Below, one piece after another: positions 16,359-26,924 of a stretch of 64,000 bases of DNA. This DNA comes from Rhizohabitans arisaemae (GTDB taxonomy: Bacteria; Actinomycetota; Actinomycetes; Streptosporangiales; Streptosporangiaceae): the NCBI RefSeq assembly GCF_025996515.1, contig NZ_BLRH01000055.1, forward strand, positions 124,001 through 188,000, written 5' to 3'. The translations under genes and the position numbers were made by a program. The notes beneath the pieces are model-generated. The model did no database searches. It saw only the letters and a program-made list of their open reading frames with translations, and was not told the origin of the DNA. Position 1 is the stretch's first letter. Each line of letters starts with the position of its first letter.

Positions 16359-17693
16359 ATGACCAGGTTGGCGGAATTCCACAGACGTGCCACCGAAGAA
16401 CTCTCCGCAGAGGATCCCGACCTGTTTCTCCTGCTAGAACGGGAGATGAGCCGCCAGAGGAGCACCCTCGCCATGGTGGCCGCCTGCAGCACGGCACCGC
16501 CGTCCGTCCTCGCCTGCGCCGGGAGCGCGCTCGCGAACGTGACCACCGAGGGTTACCCCGGGGGCCGGTTCCACGCCGGCTGCGACGTCGTCGACGCAGT
16601 CGAACGGCTCGCGGTGACGCGGGCCCGCGAGGCGTTCGGCGCCTCCTACGCCAACGTGCAACCCCACTCGGGGAGCTCGGCCAACCTGGCCGTCCTCTTC
16701 AGCCTGCTCCGGCCCGGCGACACCGTCCTCGGCATGGACCTGGACGCCGGGGGCCACCTCACGCACGGGTCGCCCGCCTCGGTGGTCGGACGCTACTTCA
16801 CCGCCGTCGGATACGGCGTGGGCCCCGACGGCCACGTCAACCTGCACGAGGTCGCCGAGCTCGCCCGACGGCACCGGCCCAAGATGATCATCTGCGGGGC
16901 GAGCTCGTACCCGCGGGTCGTCGACTTCGCCGGATTCCGGCGGATCGCCGACGAGGTGGGCTGCTGGCTCATGGCCGACATCTCCCACGTGGCCGGGCTG
17001 GTCGTCGCCGGCGAGCACCCGAGCCCCGTCCCCCACGCCCACGTCACCACCACGAGCACCTACAAGCAGCTGTACGGGCCGCGCGGCGGCCTGATCCTCT
17101 CCGGCCCCGACGCCGACCGGCCCGGGCCCGGGACCAACGCCACCCTGGCCGGCACCCTGCAGCGCGCGGTCTTCCCCCGGGCGCAGGGGACGCCCGACCT
17201 CGCCGCCGTCGCCGCCAAAGCCCGCGCGTTCGCCGCGCTGGCGACCCCGGGGTTCCGCGCCCTGGCCCGGCGGGTCCGGCTCGACGCCGCGGCGCTCGCC
17301 GTCGAGCTGCAGGACCGCGGGCAGAACCTGATCACCGGGGGGACCGACAACCACCTCGTCATGATCGACGTCGGTGCCAAGGGCTACACGGGCGTCGTGA
17401 TCGAGCAGGCGCTGGAGGAGTGCGGGATCATCGTCAACAAGAACCGCATCGTGGGCGACCGCAAATCCGCCCGGGTCACCTCCGGAATCCGGCTCGGCAC
17501 CAACACCCTGGCCCTGCGCGGGATGGAGCCCGCGGACATGGCCGTGTGCGCCGAGCTGTACTGCCAGGCCGTCGGCGCCGTGGACCAGCTAGACGACGTG
17601 AACTACCGACTCGACCCGGTGACCCGGGACGAGATCAGGGTCACCGTGAACGGACTCTGCGAGACCTTCCCGCTGCCCGGATACGACTACTGA
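16359..17693 (+). CDS. Serine hydroxymethyltransferase-like PLP enzyme
   Basis: A 444-residue fold-type I PLP enzyme of the SHMT family; ATG 16359 follows GGAGG. It has the SHMT N-terminal TTEGYPGGRFHAGC, PHSGSSANLAV, DISHVAGLVVAGEHPSP and the Schiff-base lysine Lys236 in STYKQLYGPRGG. The standard enzyme reads TTHKTLRGPRGG, so His and Arg around the lysine are replaced (Tyr, Tyr). Such changes are expected in specialised relatives: L-threonine transaldolases (ObaG, fluorothreonine type) or FmoH, which makes alpha-methylserine from D-alanine. As first gene of the rightward NRPS operon it probably supplies an unusual amino acid. The exact reaction cannot be read from the sequence. Confidence 0.88.
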   Translation: MTRLAEFHRRATEELSAEDPDLFLLLEREMSRQRSTLAMVAACSTAPPSVLACAGSALANVTTEGYPGGRFHAGCDVVDAVERLAVTRAREAFGASYANVQPHSGSSANLAVLFSLLRPGDTVLGMDLDAGGHLTHGSPASVVGRYFTAVGYGVGPDGHVNLHEVAELARRHRPKMIICGASSYPRVVDFAGFRRIADEVGCWLMADISHVAGLVVAGEHPSPVPHAHVTTTSTYKQLYGPRGGLILSGPDADRPGPGTNATLAGTLQRAVFPRAQGTPDLAAVAAKARAFAALATPGFRALARRVRLDAAALAVELQDRGQNLITGGTDNHLVMIDVGAKGYTGVVIEQALEECGIIVNKNRIVGDRKSARVTSGIRLGTNTLALRGMEPADMAVCAELYCQAVGAVDQLDDVNYRLDPVTRDEIRVTVNGLCETFPLPGYDY

Positions 17694-17728
17694 CTCCCGC
17701 TTTCCGATGACGCACGGAGGTTCTCCAG

Positions 17729-20700
17729 GTGAGCGACATCCTCGCCGACCGACTGGCCGGCATGCCGGCGTCCCGCCGGGCGCTGTTCGAAGCACTCACC
17801 CGGCGGGCGGCACCGGAGACCGGCACCGAACCGGACGGTCCGATCCCCCGACCGGACGGACGACCGGGGGTTCTGTCGTTCGCCCAGCGCCGGCTGTGGT
17901 TCGTCGACCAGCTGCGGCCCGGTAGCCCCGCGTACAACGTGCCGGTGGCCACCCGCATCCACGGCCCCCTGGACGCGGCCCGTCTCCGCGACGCCCTCCA
18001 GGCCCTGCTCGACCGGCACGAGGTGCTGCGCACCGTGTATCCCGCGCACGACGACTCGGGTGCCTCCGAGCCGGTGCCGCAGGTCCTGCACGGGTACCGC
18101 CTGCCGCTCCCGGTGACCGACGTCGACGGCGAGGCGGGACTGCGCCGGTTCTTCGACGCCGACGCGGGAGCGCCCTTCGACCTCGCCGGCGCGGTGCCCG
18201 TCCGGGCCTCACTCGCCCGGCTCGGGCCGGAGGAGCACGTGCTGCTGCTCAACCTCCACCACATCGTCACCGACGGCTGGTCGATGCGGCTGCTCTACAC
18301 CGAGCTGGAACACCTGTACGCCTCGGGCGGCGCGACCGCCGGACTCCCGGCCCTCCCCATCCAGTACGGCGACTTCGCCGCCTGGCAGCGCCGGCGGGTC
18401 GACGGCGACCGGCTGACGCGGCTCAAGGACTTCTGGACGGGCGAGCTCGACGGCGTCGCGCCGACCGACCTGCCCACGGACCGGCCGCGCCCCGCCGTCT
18501 TCGACCACGCGGGCGAGTCGAGCTTCATCGAACTCCCCGCCGACCTCATCGCCAGGCTGCGGGAACGGGGCCGGGCCGAGGGCGCGACCCTCTACATGAC
18601 CCTGCTCGCCGGGTTCGCGGCCGTCGTCGCCCGCTACACCGGGAGCGACGACGTCATCGTCGGCACCTCGGTGGCCGGGCGGGACCACCCCGCCGTCTCC
18701 GACCTCATCGGCTTCTTCGTCAACACGCTGCCGCTGCGCATCCGCACCGGCGGCGACCCCGAGTTCCGCGAGCTGGTCCGCAGGACCCGTACCACGACGC
18801 TCTCCGCCTACGCCCACCAGGAGCTGCCGTTCGACCTGATCGTCGACGCGCTGCGCATCCCCCGCGACCCGAGCCGTCCCCCGCTGACCTCGGTGATGTT
18901 CCTGCTCGACGACGCGCTGGACACCGCGCCGAAGCTGCCGGGACTGCGTACCGAGCCGGTCGACTTCGACGCCGGGACCGCCAAGTACGACCTCATGATC
19001 AGTGTGCACGACGCCGGGTCGAGCGTGCGCGCGATGGTGCAGTACCCGAGCGCGCTCTTCGACGCCGAGACGATCGAGGCCCTGCTCGGCCACTTCCTCA
19101 CCCTGCTGGAGGCCGCGGCCGGCGACCCGGGCACCCGGCTCTCCCGGCTGCCCCTGCTCGGCGGGGGCGAGCGCGAGAGGATCCTGCACGACTGGAACGA
19201 CACCGCCGCGGAGTTCCCCGGGCACCTGTGCCTGCACCGGCTCTTCGAGGAACGCGCCGACGCCGCCCCGGAGGCGACCGCCCTGCGCTGCGCGGGCACC
19301 GGCGAGACGGTCGCCTACCGGGACCTGGACGAGCGGGCCAACCGGCTCGCCCACCACCTGATCGCCCACGGCGTGCGGCCGGACCAGCCCGTGGCGCTCG
19401 CCCTGCGCCGCGGCGTCGACCTGGTGGTCGCCGTCCTCGCCGTCCTCAAGGCCGGCGGCGCCTACGTGCCCCTCGACCCCGGCTACCCGCCGGAACGGCT
19501 CGCGTTCATGGTCCGCGACGCCCAGGCCCCCATCGTGATCACCCGTACCGAGCTCCTCGGCGGAATCCCGGCCGACGCCCACACCGTCCGCGTGCTGCTC
19601 GACGCCGACCACGCCGAGATCGCCGCCCGCCCGCACGACCGTCCCGACTCGGGCGTCACCTCGCGCCACCTCGCCTACGTGATCTACACCTCGGGCTCCA
19701 CCGGCCCGCCCAAGGGCATCGCCCTGGAGCACCGGGGAGTGGTCAACAACCTCCTCGACCTCAACGGATCCCACGGGATCGGGCCCGGCGACGCCGTACT
19801 CTCCCTCTCCTCGCCCAGTTTCGACATGAGCGTCTACGAGATCCTCGGCATGCTCGGCGCCGGGGGGACCCTGGTGCTGCCCGACCCGGTGAGCGCCAAG
19901 GACCCCGCCCACTGGGCCGAGCTGATCGTCCGCCACGGCGTGACCGTGTGGAACTCCGCGCCCTCCCTGCTCGGCCTCCTCCTGGACCAGCTGGAGCACG
20001 CGGGCGGGCCCGCCCTCCCCCTCAAGGTCGCCTTCCTCGGCGGGGACTGGATCCCGGTCGCCCAGCCCGGCCGCATCCGGGCGTTCGCCCCCGGCCTTGC
20101 GTTCACCGCGCTCGGCGGAGCCACCGAGGCCTCCATCCACTCCACCGTGTTCCACGTCGGCGACGTCGACCCGGAATGGCGCAGCATCCCCTACGGCAGG
20201 CCGATGGCCAACCAGCGGACCTACATCCTCGACGAGCGATCCCGGCCGGTGCCCGCCGGCGTCCCCGGCGAACTGCACCTGGGGGGCGTCGGCCTGGCCC
20301 GCGGCTACCTCAACCGGCCGGAACTGACACAGGAGAGGTTCGTCGTCGTCGAGACCGAGCCGGGCCGGCCCGAGCGGCTGTACCGCACCGGCGACATCGC
20401 CCGGCACCGGCGCGACGGGGTCCTCGAACTGCTCGGGCGGACCGACTTCCGGATCAAACTGAACGGGCTGCGGATCGAACCCGGCGAGGTGGAGAGCGGG
20501 CTCCGCGCCCTGCCGGGCGTCCGGGAGTCCGTCGTGACCACGCGGACCGACGGCGGCTCGGCCAAGCTCGTCGCCTACGTCGTGCCCGACGCCGGCGCCG
20601 AGCCCGACCCGGCGGTCCTGCGCGCCGCGCTCGGCGCGACCCTGCCCGCGCACGCCGTACCCTCCGCCGTGGTCGTCCTGGACCGGATGCCGCTCAGCCC

Positions 20701-21787
20701 GAACGGCAAGGTCGACCGCAAGGCCCTCCCCGCGCCCGGCGGGCGGGCGGCACCCGGCCGGCGGCCGGACTCCGGCGACGACCCCCTCGCCGCCTCCATC
20801 GCCGCGGTGTGGCGGGACGTGATCGGGACCGGCGCGATCGGCCTCGACGACGACTTCTTCGCCGCCGGAGGCGACTCCTTCGCCGCGGTCCGCGCGATCC
20901 GCGCCGTCGAAGGCGACCTGCGGGTGGTCGAGCTGTTCACCCACCCGACGCCCCGCCGGCTCGCCGCCAGGATCAGAGCCCTGCGGGAGGCCCCCGGAGA
21001 AGGGCCCGAGCACACCCTGCTGCACCGGCTGACCCCCGATCGGCCCGGCGGCCCGCCCGAGCTCACCCTCGTCTGCTTCCCGCACGGCGGCGGCGACGCC
21101 ATCATCTACCGGCCGCTCGCCGCGGAGCTCCCCTCCCGCATCGCCCTGTGGGCCGTCTCACCGCCGGGCCACGATCCGGCCCGGCCCGGGCCGATGATCC
21201 CGGTGAGCGAGTTCGCCGAGCTCGCCGCGGACGAGATCATCCGGACGATCCGCGGCCCCTACGCGGTGTACGGGCACTGCGCCGGGGTCGTCGCCGCGCT
21301 GGAGACCACCCGGGTCCTGGAGGAGCGCGGGCAGCACCCGTGCGCGCTCCACCTCGCCGCCGCGATGCCCGAGGACGACCCCGAGTACTCCCTCGAACTC
21401 GAACGGGTTTCCACCGACGACGACCTCGTCGCCCACCTGAAAAGCATGGACGGGTTCGACGGCGTCCTGGACGAGCGGGACCTCGCCGCCGTGCTGCGGA
21501 TGGTCCGCCACGACATGACGGAGGCCGCCCGATTCTTCGCCCGTACCCCCGACGGCTATCAGACCCGGCTGTCCACCCCGCTGACCTGCATCATCGGCGA
21601 TGCCGACGACGCGACGGCCGGATACGCCGAAGGTCACCTGGCCTGGGGGAGGTACGCCCGGGAAGTGGGGCTCTCCGTGATCCCCGGCGGGAGGCACTAC
21701 TTCGCCAAGCATCTGCCCGAACAGCTCGCCGAGCTGCTGACCGAGATTCACCGGCTGGACCGGTACGACGGAGGAGACCATGAGTGA
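17729..21787 (+). CDS. NRPS: C-A-T-TE with a cysteine thioesterase
   Basis: A 1352-residue module; GTG 17729 follows GGAGG. The C domain (about 45-480) has an intact HHIVTDGW at 177. The A domain (about 500-1000) has [11 protein letters not shown] at 653, and the key Asp is present at 699 (FDMSVYE); my code reading is D-M-Y-N-F-G-L-I-H-K. The blocks [11 protein letters not shown] and [18 protein letters not shown] resemble the Cys/Ser-type A domains that work with Cy domains. The T domain has GGDSF, Ser1050. The TE domain (about 1125-1345) has YGHCAG with Cys1184 in place of the usual Ser. Cys nucleophiles occur in TEs that close strained rings (obafluorin beta-lactone, sulfazecin beta-lactam) and in some ordinary ones. 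It overlaps the next gene by 8 bp. Confidence 0.93.
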   Translation: MSDILADRLAGMPASRRALFEALTRRAAPETGTEPDGPIPRPDGRPGVLSFAQRRLWFVDQLRPGSPAYNVPVATRIHGPLDAARLRDALQALLDRHEVLRTVYPAHDDSGASEPVPQVLHGYRLPLPVTDVDGEAGLRRFFDADAGAPFDLAGAVPVRASLARLGPEEHVLLLNLHHIVTDGWSMRLLYTELEHLYASGGATAGLPALPIQYGDFAAWQRRRVDGDRLTRLKDFWTGELDGVAPTDLPTDRPRPAVFDHAGESSFIELPADLIARLRERGRAEGATLYMTLLAGFAAVVARYTGSDDVIVGTSVAGRDHPAVSDLIGFFVNTLPLRIRTGGDPEFRELVRRTRTTTLSAYAHQELPFDLIVDALRIPRDPSRPPLTSVMFLLDDALDTAPKLPGLRTEPVDFDAGTAKYDLMISVHDAGSSVRAMVQYPSALFDAETIEALLGHFLTLLEAAAGDPGTRLSRLPLLGGGERERILHDWNDTAAEFPGHLCLHRLFEERADAAPEATALRCAGTGETVAYRDLDERANRLAHHLIAHGVRPDQPVALALRRGVDLVVAVLAVLKAGGAYVPLDPGYPPERLAFMVRDAQAPIVITRTELLGGIPADAHTVRVLLDADHAEIAARPHDRPDSGVTSRHLAYVIYTSGSTGPPKGIALEHRGVVNNLLDLNGSHGIGPGDAVLSLSSPSFDMSVYEILGMLGAGGTLVLPDPVSAKDPAHWAELIVRHGVTVWNSAPSLLGLLLDQLEHAGGPALPLKVAFLGGDWIPVAQPGRIRAFAPGLAFTALGGATEASIHSTVFHVGDVDPEWRSIPYGRPMANQRTYILDERSRPVPAGVPGELHLGGVGLARGYLNRPELTQERFVVVETEPGRPERLYRTGDIARHRRDGVLELLGRTDFRIKLNGLRIEPGEVESGLRALPGVRESVVTTRTDGGSAKLVAYVVPDAGAEPDPAVLRAALGATLPAHAVPSAVVVLDRMPLSPNGKVDRKALPAPGGRAAPGRRPDSGDDPLAASIAAVWRDVIGTGAIGLDDDFFAAGGDSFAAVRAIRAVEGDLRVVELFTHPTPRRLAARIRALREAPGEGPEHTLLHRLTPDRPGGPPELTLVCFPHGGGDAIIYRPLAAELPSRIALWAVSPPGHDPARPGPMIPVSEFAELAADEIIRTIRGPYAVYGHCAGVVAALETTRVLEERGQHPCALHLAAAMPEDDPEYSLELERVSTDDDLVAHLKSMDGFDGVLDERDLAAVLRMVRHDMTEAARFFARTPDGYQTRLSTPLTCIIGDADDATAGYAEGHLAWGRYAREVGLSVIPGGRHYFAKHLPEQLAELLTEIHRLDRYDGGDHE

Positions 21788-24700
21788 CCTCGCAGAACGG
21801 CTCAGCCGGCTCCCGCAGGGACAGCGGGCCAAGCTGCTGCGCCACATGCGCAACCGGATGGAGTCCGGGCCGGCGGGCCGCGCGGCGCTGGTCCGCCGCG
21901 ACCACGGCTCCCGGGCCAGGGCCTCGTTCCAGCAGGAGCAGATGTGGTTCGTCGACCGGCTCGGCGCCGGACGCACCCGGAACAACATCGCCCTCACCGT
22001 ACGGCTGCGCGGGCTCCTCGACACGATCGCGCTCCGCGAGTCGGTCAACGCCGTGGTCCGCCGGCACCAGGTGCTGCACAGCCGGCTCGTCGAGATCGAC
22101 GGTGTGCCGTGGCAGGAGCCCATCCCCGGCTTCGTCGTCGGAATCACCACCACGGACCTGTCCGAGCACGAAACCTACGAGGAGATCCAGCGGGAGCTCA
22201 CCGAGCTGACCACGGCCGACGCGGCGACCCCGTTCGACCTGGCCGCGGGCCCGCCGATCCGGGCGAGGCTGATCCGCCTCTCCGAGGACGAGCACCTGCT
22301 GCTGTGGGTCGTCCACCACATCGTGTGGGATCCGGGGTCGACCCGGGTCTTCGCCGAGGAGCTCACCGAGGGGTACGCCGCGGCCGTCGCCGGACGGCGG
22401 GCCACCCTGCCCGAGCTTCCGGTGGCCTACGCCGACTTCGCCGCCTGGCAGCGGGAACGGCTCGACGGCGAGCGCACGTCGGCCCTGGCCGATCAGTGGC
22501 GCAAGGCCCTCGCCGGCTCCCAGGCCACCGAGGTGCCGTCCGACCACCCGCGCAGCCCCGAGACCGGCGCCGAAGGACGCGGGCTCACCCTCACCGTCGA
22601 GCGGGAGACGCTCGCCAAACTCACCCGAGTCGCCGGGGCCCAGGACACGACGATCTTCGCGACGCTGCTCGCCGCCTTCAACGCCACGCTGCGCCACTGG
22701 ACCCGCTCCGAGGACATCGTGGTCGGCACCGCGAGCGCCTCACGCCCCCACCCCGACCTGGAGCGCCTCATCGGCTGCTTCGTCAGCATGATCACGCTGC
22801 GGACGGAGGTCTCCGACGACCTCACCTTCCGCGAGCTGATCGGGCGCACCTCCCACACGATCATGGACGCCTTCGCCCACAGCGAGCTCCCCTTCGAGCA
22901 GGTCGTGGAGGCGGTACGGCCGCCGCGCGACCCGCTGCGGCACCCGCTCTTCCAGATCGAGTTCACCTCGCTCGGCCGCTGGGGCGCCCACCGCGCGCAG
23001 GCCGCCGGAGTCGAGTTCTCCATCGAGCAGATCCACGACGGCGCCGCCAAGTTCGACATGAGCATGCTCGCCGGCGAATCCGACGACCTGGAACTGTCCC
23101 TGGAGTACAACACCTCCCTGTACCGTTCCGGAACCGCCTCCGCCCTCCTCGACGCCTTCGGCCGGGTCATCCACCAGGTCGCCGCCGACCCCGACATCCG
23201 CGTCGGAGACCTCACCCTGGTGGACCCGGAGCGGTCCCTGCGGTCGGCGCGGGAACTCGCCCCCGGCGCCCCCGCCCTCGAGACGTCGCTGCGCACCACC
23301 CTCGGCGAGGCCTTCCGGGCCGTCGCGGCGGCGCGCCCCGACGCGGTCGCCGTCCGCTTCGGCGACACCGTGGTCGACTACGACACGCTCGACCGCTGGT
23401 CCGATCGGATCGCCCGGGAACTCCTCGACCGAGGGGTCGGCAGGCAGGAGCCCGTCGGCGTCCACCTGCGGCGCGGACCCGCCCCCGTGGCGGCCGTCCT
23501 CGGCGTCCTGAAAGCCGGCGCCTGCTACCTTCCGATCGACCTCGGCGCGCCGCCCGAGCGGATCCGGACCGTCGCGGGCGACGCCTCCGCCCGGCTCGTC
23601 CTCGTCGACGAGGGGTCCGGCTCCCCCGTCCCCTGCCTCCTGGAGCCGATCGCGGTCGGCGCGCCGCCCGCCGGGCCCGTCACCGCGCCGCCCCCGATCG
23701 CCGAACCCGGCGACCTCGCCTACCTGCTGTACACCTCCGGCAGCAGCGGGACCCCCAAGGGGGTGATGATCGAGCACCGCTCGGTGACCCACTTCACGCA
23801 CGCCATCGCCGAGGCGTACGAGATCACCTCCGCCGACCGGGTCCTGCACTTCGCCCCGCTCACCTTCGACGTCTCGGTGTTCGAGATCTTCACCTCGCTC
23901 CTCGTCGGGGGCGAGCTGGTCGTCGCCGACGACGCGCAGCGCCGCGACCCCGCGCTGCTCACCGAGCTCATGCGCCGCACCCGGGTGAGCGCCGCCGAGC
24001 TGCCGCCCGCGCTGATGCCGCACCTCGACCCCGACGAGCTGCCCGACCTGCGGCTGGTCTCGGTGGGCGGCGAGGCCTTCCCCGGGCACCTGGTCGGCCG
24101 GTGGACCCGCGGCGGGCGCCGGTTCTGGAACGGCTACGGCCCCACCGAGGCCACCGTCGCCGTGACGCTCATGGACTGCGTCGGCGACCACGACCGCAAC
24201 CCCCCGATCGGACGGCCCATGGCCGGGCATCAGGCGCACGTCCTGGACGACCGGCTCCGGCCGGTCCCCGCCGGCGCCCCCGGCGAGCTGTGCGTCGCCG
24301 GGCCCGGGGTGGCGCGCGGTTACCTCGGCCGGCCCGAGCTCACCGCCGACCGGTTCCCGGACAACCCCTACGCGGACGGCCCCCTCACCGAGCGGCTCTA
24401 CCGCACCGGCGACCTCGTCCGATGGCTCCCCGACGGCAACCTGGACTTCCTCGGACGCGCCGACCGCCAGGTCAAACTCCGCGGATTCCGCATCGAGCCC
24501 GGCGAAGTCGAGGCCGTGCTCACCGGGCATCCCGACATCGCCCAGGCCGTCGTCACCGTCGTTCCCGGAGCCGGCGGCGAACGGATGCTCGCCGGATACG
24601 TCGTCCCCGCGCCCGGCCGGACGCCCGGCGCCGACGAGCTGCGCGCCCACGCGGCCGGGCGGCTCCCCGCCTACATGGTCCCCGTGATCGTCGTCCTCGA

Positions 24701-25133
24701 CGCGCTGCCGCTCACCCCGCACGGCAAGGTGAACCTGGGCGCGCTGCCGCCCCCCGCCGACGAGACCACCGCCACCGGCACGGCGCCCCGCGACGCCGTC
24801 GAGGAGAAGATCGCCTCCGAGATCGTCGCGCCGCTGCTGGACCGGACGACCGTCGACGTGGAAGGCGACTTCTTCGCCCTCGGCGGGAGCTCGCTCCAGG
24901 CCACCACCGCGGTCGCGCGGGTACGCGGCCTGTTCGGCATCGACATCGCCCTCGCCGACTTCTTCATCCGGCCCACCGTCGCCGGGCTCGCCGACCTGGT
25001 GAAGGAGGCCCAGCGGGCCGCCGCCGCGGAACAGGACCGCCTGCTCGCCGTCTTCGACCAGGTCGAGTCGATGAGCGACGAGGACGCCGCACGCATGCTC
25101 CTCTCCCTCCAGTCCTCGGGAGACCGGCCGTGA
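21780..25133 (+). CDS. NRPS: C-A-T elongation module
   Basis: A 1117-residue module translationally coupled to the preceding NRPS gene (ATG inside its last codons, GGAGGA upstream). The C domain (about 1-440) has HHIVWDPGS at 179, where the usual Gly after Asp is Pro. The A domain has [11 protein letters not shown] at 651 and FDVSVFE with Asp697. My reading of the specificity positions is D-V-F-E-V-V-G-V-A-K, which I cannot match to a known substrate. The T domain has LGGSSL, Ser1038. There is no TE or docking element that I recognise. Although it follows the TE-containing gene, it probably acts before it in the assembly line. Four palindromic elements begin 13 bp after its stop. Confidence 0.93.
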   Translation: MSDLAERLSRLPQGQRAKLLRHMRNRMESGPAGRAALVRRDHGSRARASFQQEQMWFVDRLGAGRTRNNIALTVRLRGLLDTIALRESVNAVVRRHQVLHSRLVEIDGVPWQEPIPGFVVGITTTDLSEHETYEEIQRELTELTTADAATPFDLAAGPPIRARLIRLSEDEHLLLWVVHHIVWDPGSTRVFAEELTEGYAAAVAGRRATLPELPVAYADFAAWQRERLDGERTSALADQWRKALAGSQATEVPSDHPRSPETGAEGRGLTLTVERETLAKLTRVAGAQDTTIFATLLAAFNATLRHWTRSEDIVVGTASASRPHPDLERLIGCFVSMITLRTEVSDDLTFRELIGRTSHTIMDAFAHSELPFEQVVEAVRPPRDPLRHPLFQIEFTSLGRWGAHRAQAAGVEFSIEQIHDGAAKFDMSMLAGESDDLELSLEYNTSLYRSGTASALLDAFGRVIHQVAADPDIRVGDLTLVDPERSLRSARELAPGAPALETSLRTTLGEAFRAVAAARPDAVAVRFGDTVVDYDTLDRWSDRIARELLDRGVGRQEPVGVHLRRGPAPVAAVLGVLKAGACYLPIDLGAPPERIRTVAGDASARLVLVDEGSGSPVPCLLEPIAVGAPPAGPVTAPPPIAEPGDLAYLLYTSGSSGTPKGVMIEHRSVTHFTHAIAEAYEITSADRVLHFAPLTFDVSVFEIFTSLLVGGELVVADDAQRRDPALLTELMRRTRVSAAELPPALMPHLDPDELPDLRLVSVGGEAFPGHLVGRWTRGGRRFWNGYGPTEATVAVTLMDCVGDHDRNPPIGRPMAGHQAHVLDDRLRPVPAGAPGELCVAGPGVARGYLGRPELTADRFPDNPYADGPLTERLYRTGDLVRWLPDGNLDFLGRADRQVKLRGFRIEPGEVEAVLTGHPDIAQAVVTVVPGAGGERMLAGYVVPAPGRTPGADELRAHAAGRLPAYMVPVIVVLDALPLTPHGKVNLGALPPPADETTATGTAPRDAVEEKIASEIVAPLLDRTTVDVEGDFFALGGSSLQATTAVARVRGLFGIDIALADFFIRPTVAGLADLVKEAQRAAAAEQDRLLAVFDQVESMSDEDAARMLLSLQSSGDRP

Positions 25134-25506
25134 ACCCCTACTTCGGTGATCATTGCGCTCCGCGCACCCCACCAGGCACACACACCACAACGATCACCAG
25201 AAAGCCTGAGCCGCCCACAGCCGAACCCCGTGATCATTGCGGTTCGCGCACCCCACGGGGGACGCACAACACAACGATCACGCGAGCCAAGCGGGGTACG
25301 GGCTACGCCGCCCTCCGACCTGCCTTCAGCCGTACCGAACGCCACACCCGTGATCGTTGTGCTGTCCGCACCCCGCGAGGAACACACACCACAACGATCA
25401 CCCCAATCACACCGCGAACGCCGTACCCAACCGCCCATGATCATTGCGCTGTACGCACCCATCCGGGTGCACACACCACAACGATCAACGGAACGGGGGT
25501 ACGGCC
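25134..25506. other. Intra-operon spacer filled by repeats
   Basis: A 373-bp gap between two co-directional NRPS genes that otherwise would be tightly linked. It contains almost nothing but four family-1 elements and short spacers rich in CCGTACC or CGAACC. No promoter or gene is evident. Confidence 0.6.
25147..25487. repeat. Array of four 50-bp palindromic elements (family 1)
   Basis: Copies lie at 25147-25196, 25231-25280, 25351-25400 and 25438-25487, all in the same orientation with CACAACGATCA right arms. They separate the C-A-T NRPS gene from the stand-alone condensation gene within one operon. The last copy ends 19 bp before the GTG start of that gene, so the hairpin may affect its translation or transcription. 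Confidence 0.9.
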
Positions 25507-26904
25507 GTGAGCGCCGGGATCGACGAGGCGGCGCTCGCGCTCCTGCCCGAGCACAAGCGGGAGCTGGCCAGGCTGCTGCTCGCGGCCCGGGCACCCGCAC
25601 GGGACGCCGTACCGGCGCAGCCCGTGCCCCGGCGCGAGGACGCGCCCGTCCCCGCGACCCCGACGCAGGCCCGGCTGTGGCGGTACGCGCAGGCCGGGGA
25701 CGCGGCGGCCGGCACCGGATCGCACGCCGTACGGCTGCGCGGCCCCCTCGACCCCGGCGCGCTCACCGGCGCGCTCACCGCGGTGATCGGCAGGCATGAG
25801 GCGCTGCGCACCGGCCTCGGCGAAGGACCGGACGGGCTCCGGCAGCACGTCGCCGCCGAACCGCACCTGCGCCTCCGTGTCCTCGACCTGAGCGGCACCC
25901 CGCACCAGGACCAGGCCGCGCAGGTCACCCGGCAGGTGCACGCGAGCGCCGGGCGGCCCCTCGACATCGCCTCCGGCGAAGGCACCCGGTTCACCCTCAT
26001 CAAGCTGCGCGAGGACGAGCACGTGCTGATCCTCGCCGCGCACCTCGCGGTCTTCGACGGATGGTCCTCCGGGGTCTTCCTGCACGATCTCGCCGCGGCG
26101 TATCGCGGCGAGACCCGCGCGGCGCCCGCGCTGCAGCTCGGCGACTACGCCGTCTGGCAGCGGGGCTGGCTCGACGGGCCCCACGGGGCGGCCGAACTCG
26201 GCCACTGGCGGACCGCCCTCGCCGGGGTGCCCGCCGCCCCGGCCCACGACGGCTTCACCCGGGGCCACCTGCCCGTCGGACTCGACCCGGAGGTCACCGA
26301 CGCCGGGATCGCGGTCGGCGCGTCACACGGGGCGACCCCCTTCATGACGCTGCTCGGCGCGCTCGCCCTGGTCCTCGCCCGGAGCCGGGGCAACCCCGAC
26401 GTCGTCATCGGAACCCCCACCGCCGGCCGGGTCTTCCCCGGCATGGAGGACATGGTCGGACAGTTCACCACGGTCGTCCCGATCCGCGTCGACTGCTCCG
26501 GCAGGCCGACCTTCGCCGGTCTGCTCCGCCGGGTCAGGACCGCCGTCGCGGACGCGCTCGCCCACGGCCGACTCCCGGTGGACACCCTCGCCCGCGAACT
26601 CCGCGGCACCCCGTACTCGGTCCTGTTCGCCCTCCACAACTACCCCGTCGTCCCTCTGGACCTGCCCGGGATCGAGGTGGGCCAGGTGACCGGTCCCCCG
26701 GCCCGGCACCTGGAGCTGTACAGCCCCGACCCCCGGACCGCCGAGGCGTGCATCGGCCTGGTCGAACGGAAGGGCCGCATCGGCGGCACCGCCGAACACA
26801 ACCGGAACGCCATGACGGCGGACCAGGTCCGCGCCCTCGTCGACGGCGTCGGCGAGATCCTGGCCCTGGCCGCCGCCGAACCCACCACCACCTATCCGTG
26901 CTGA
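25507..26904 (+). CDS. Stand-alone condensation-like domain, catalytic His replaced
   Basis: A 465-residue single C domain. GTG 25507 (GGGGT upstream) is the first sensible start; longer versions run into the repeat. The fold markers are present: TPTQARLWRY, DLSGTP, LDIASGEGTRFTLIKL, VVIGTPTAGR and VGQFTTVVPIR. The active-site motif HHxxxDG reads HLAVFDG, so the second His (the catalytic one) is Leu180, while Asp and Gly remain. Inference: either a non-catalytic scaffold or recruitment domain, or an enzyme using another mechanism. Free-standing C domains often release or transfer a chain, and X domains that recruit P450s also lack this His. Confidence 0.88.
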   Translation: MSAGIDEAALALLPEHKRELARLLLAARAPARDAVPAQPVPRREDAPVPATPTQARLWRYAQAGDAAAGTGSHAVRLRGPLDPGALTGALTAVIGRHEALRTGLGEGPDGLRQHVAAEPHLRLRVLDLSGTPHQDQAAQVTRQVHASAGRPLDIASGEGTRFTLIKLREDEHVLILAAHLAVFDGWSSGVFLHDLAAAYRGETRAAPALQLGDYAVWQRGWLDGPHGAAELGHWRTALAGVPAAPAHDGFTRGHLPVGLDPEVTDAGIAVGASHGATPFMTLLGALALVLARSRGNPDVVIGTPTAGRVFPGMEDMVGQFTTVVPIRVDCSGRPTFAGLLRRVRTAVADALAHGRLPVDTLARELRGTPYSVLFALHNYPVVPLDLPGIEVGQVTGPPARHLELYSPDPRTAEACIGLVERKGRIGGTAEHNRNAMTADQVRALVDGVGEILALAAAEPTTTYPC

Positions 26905-26924
26905 GCAACACCGTGGGAGGAGTC

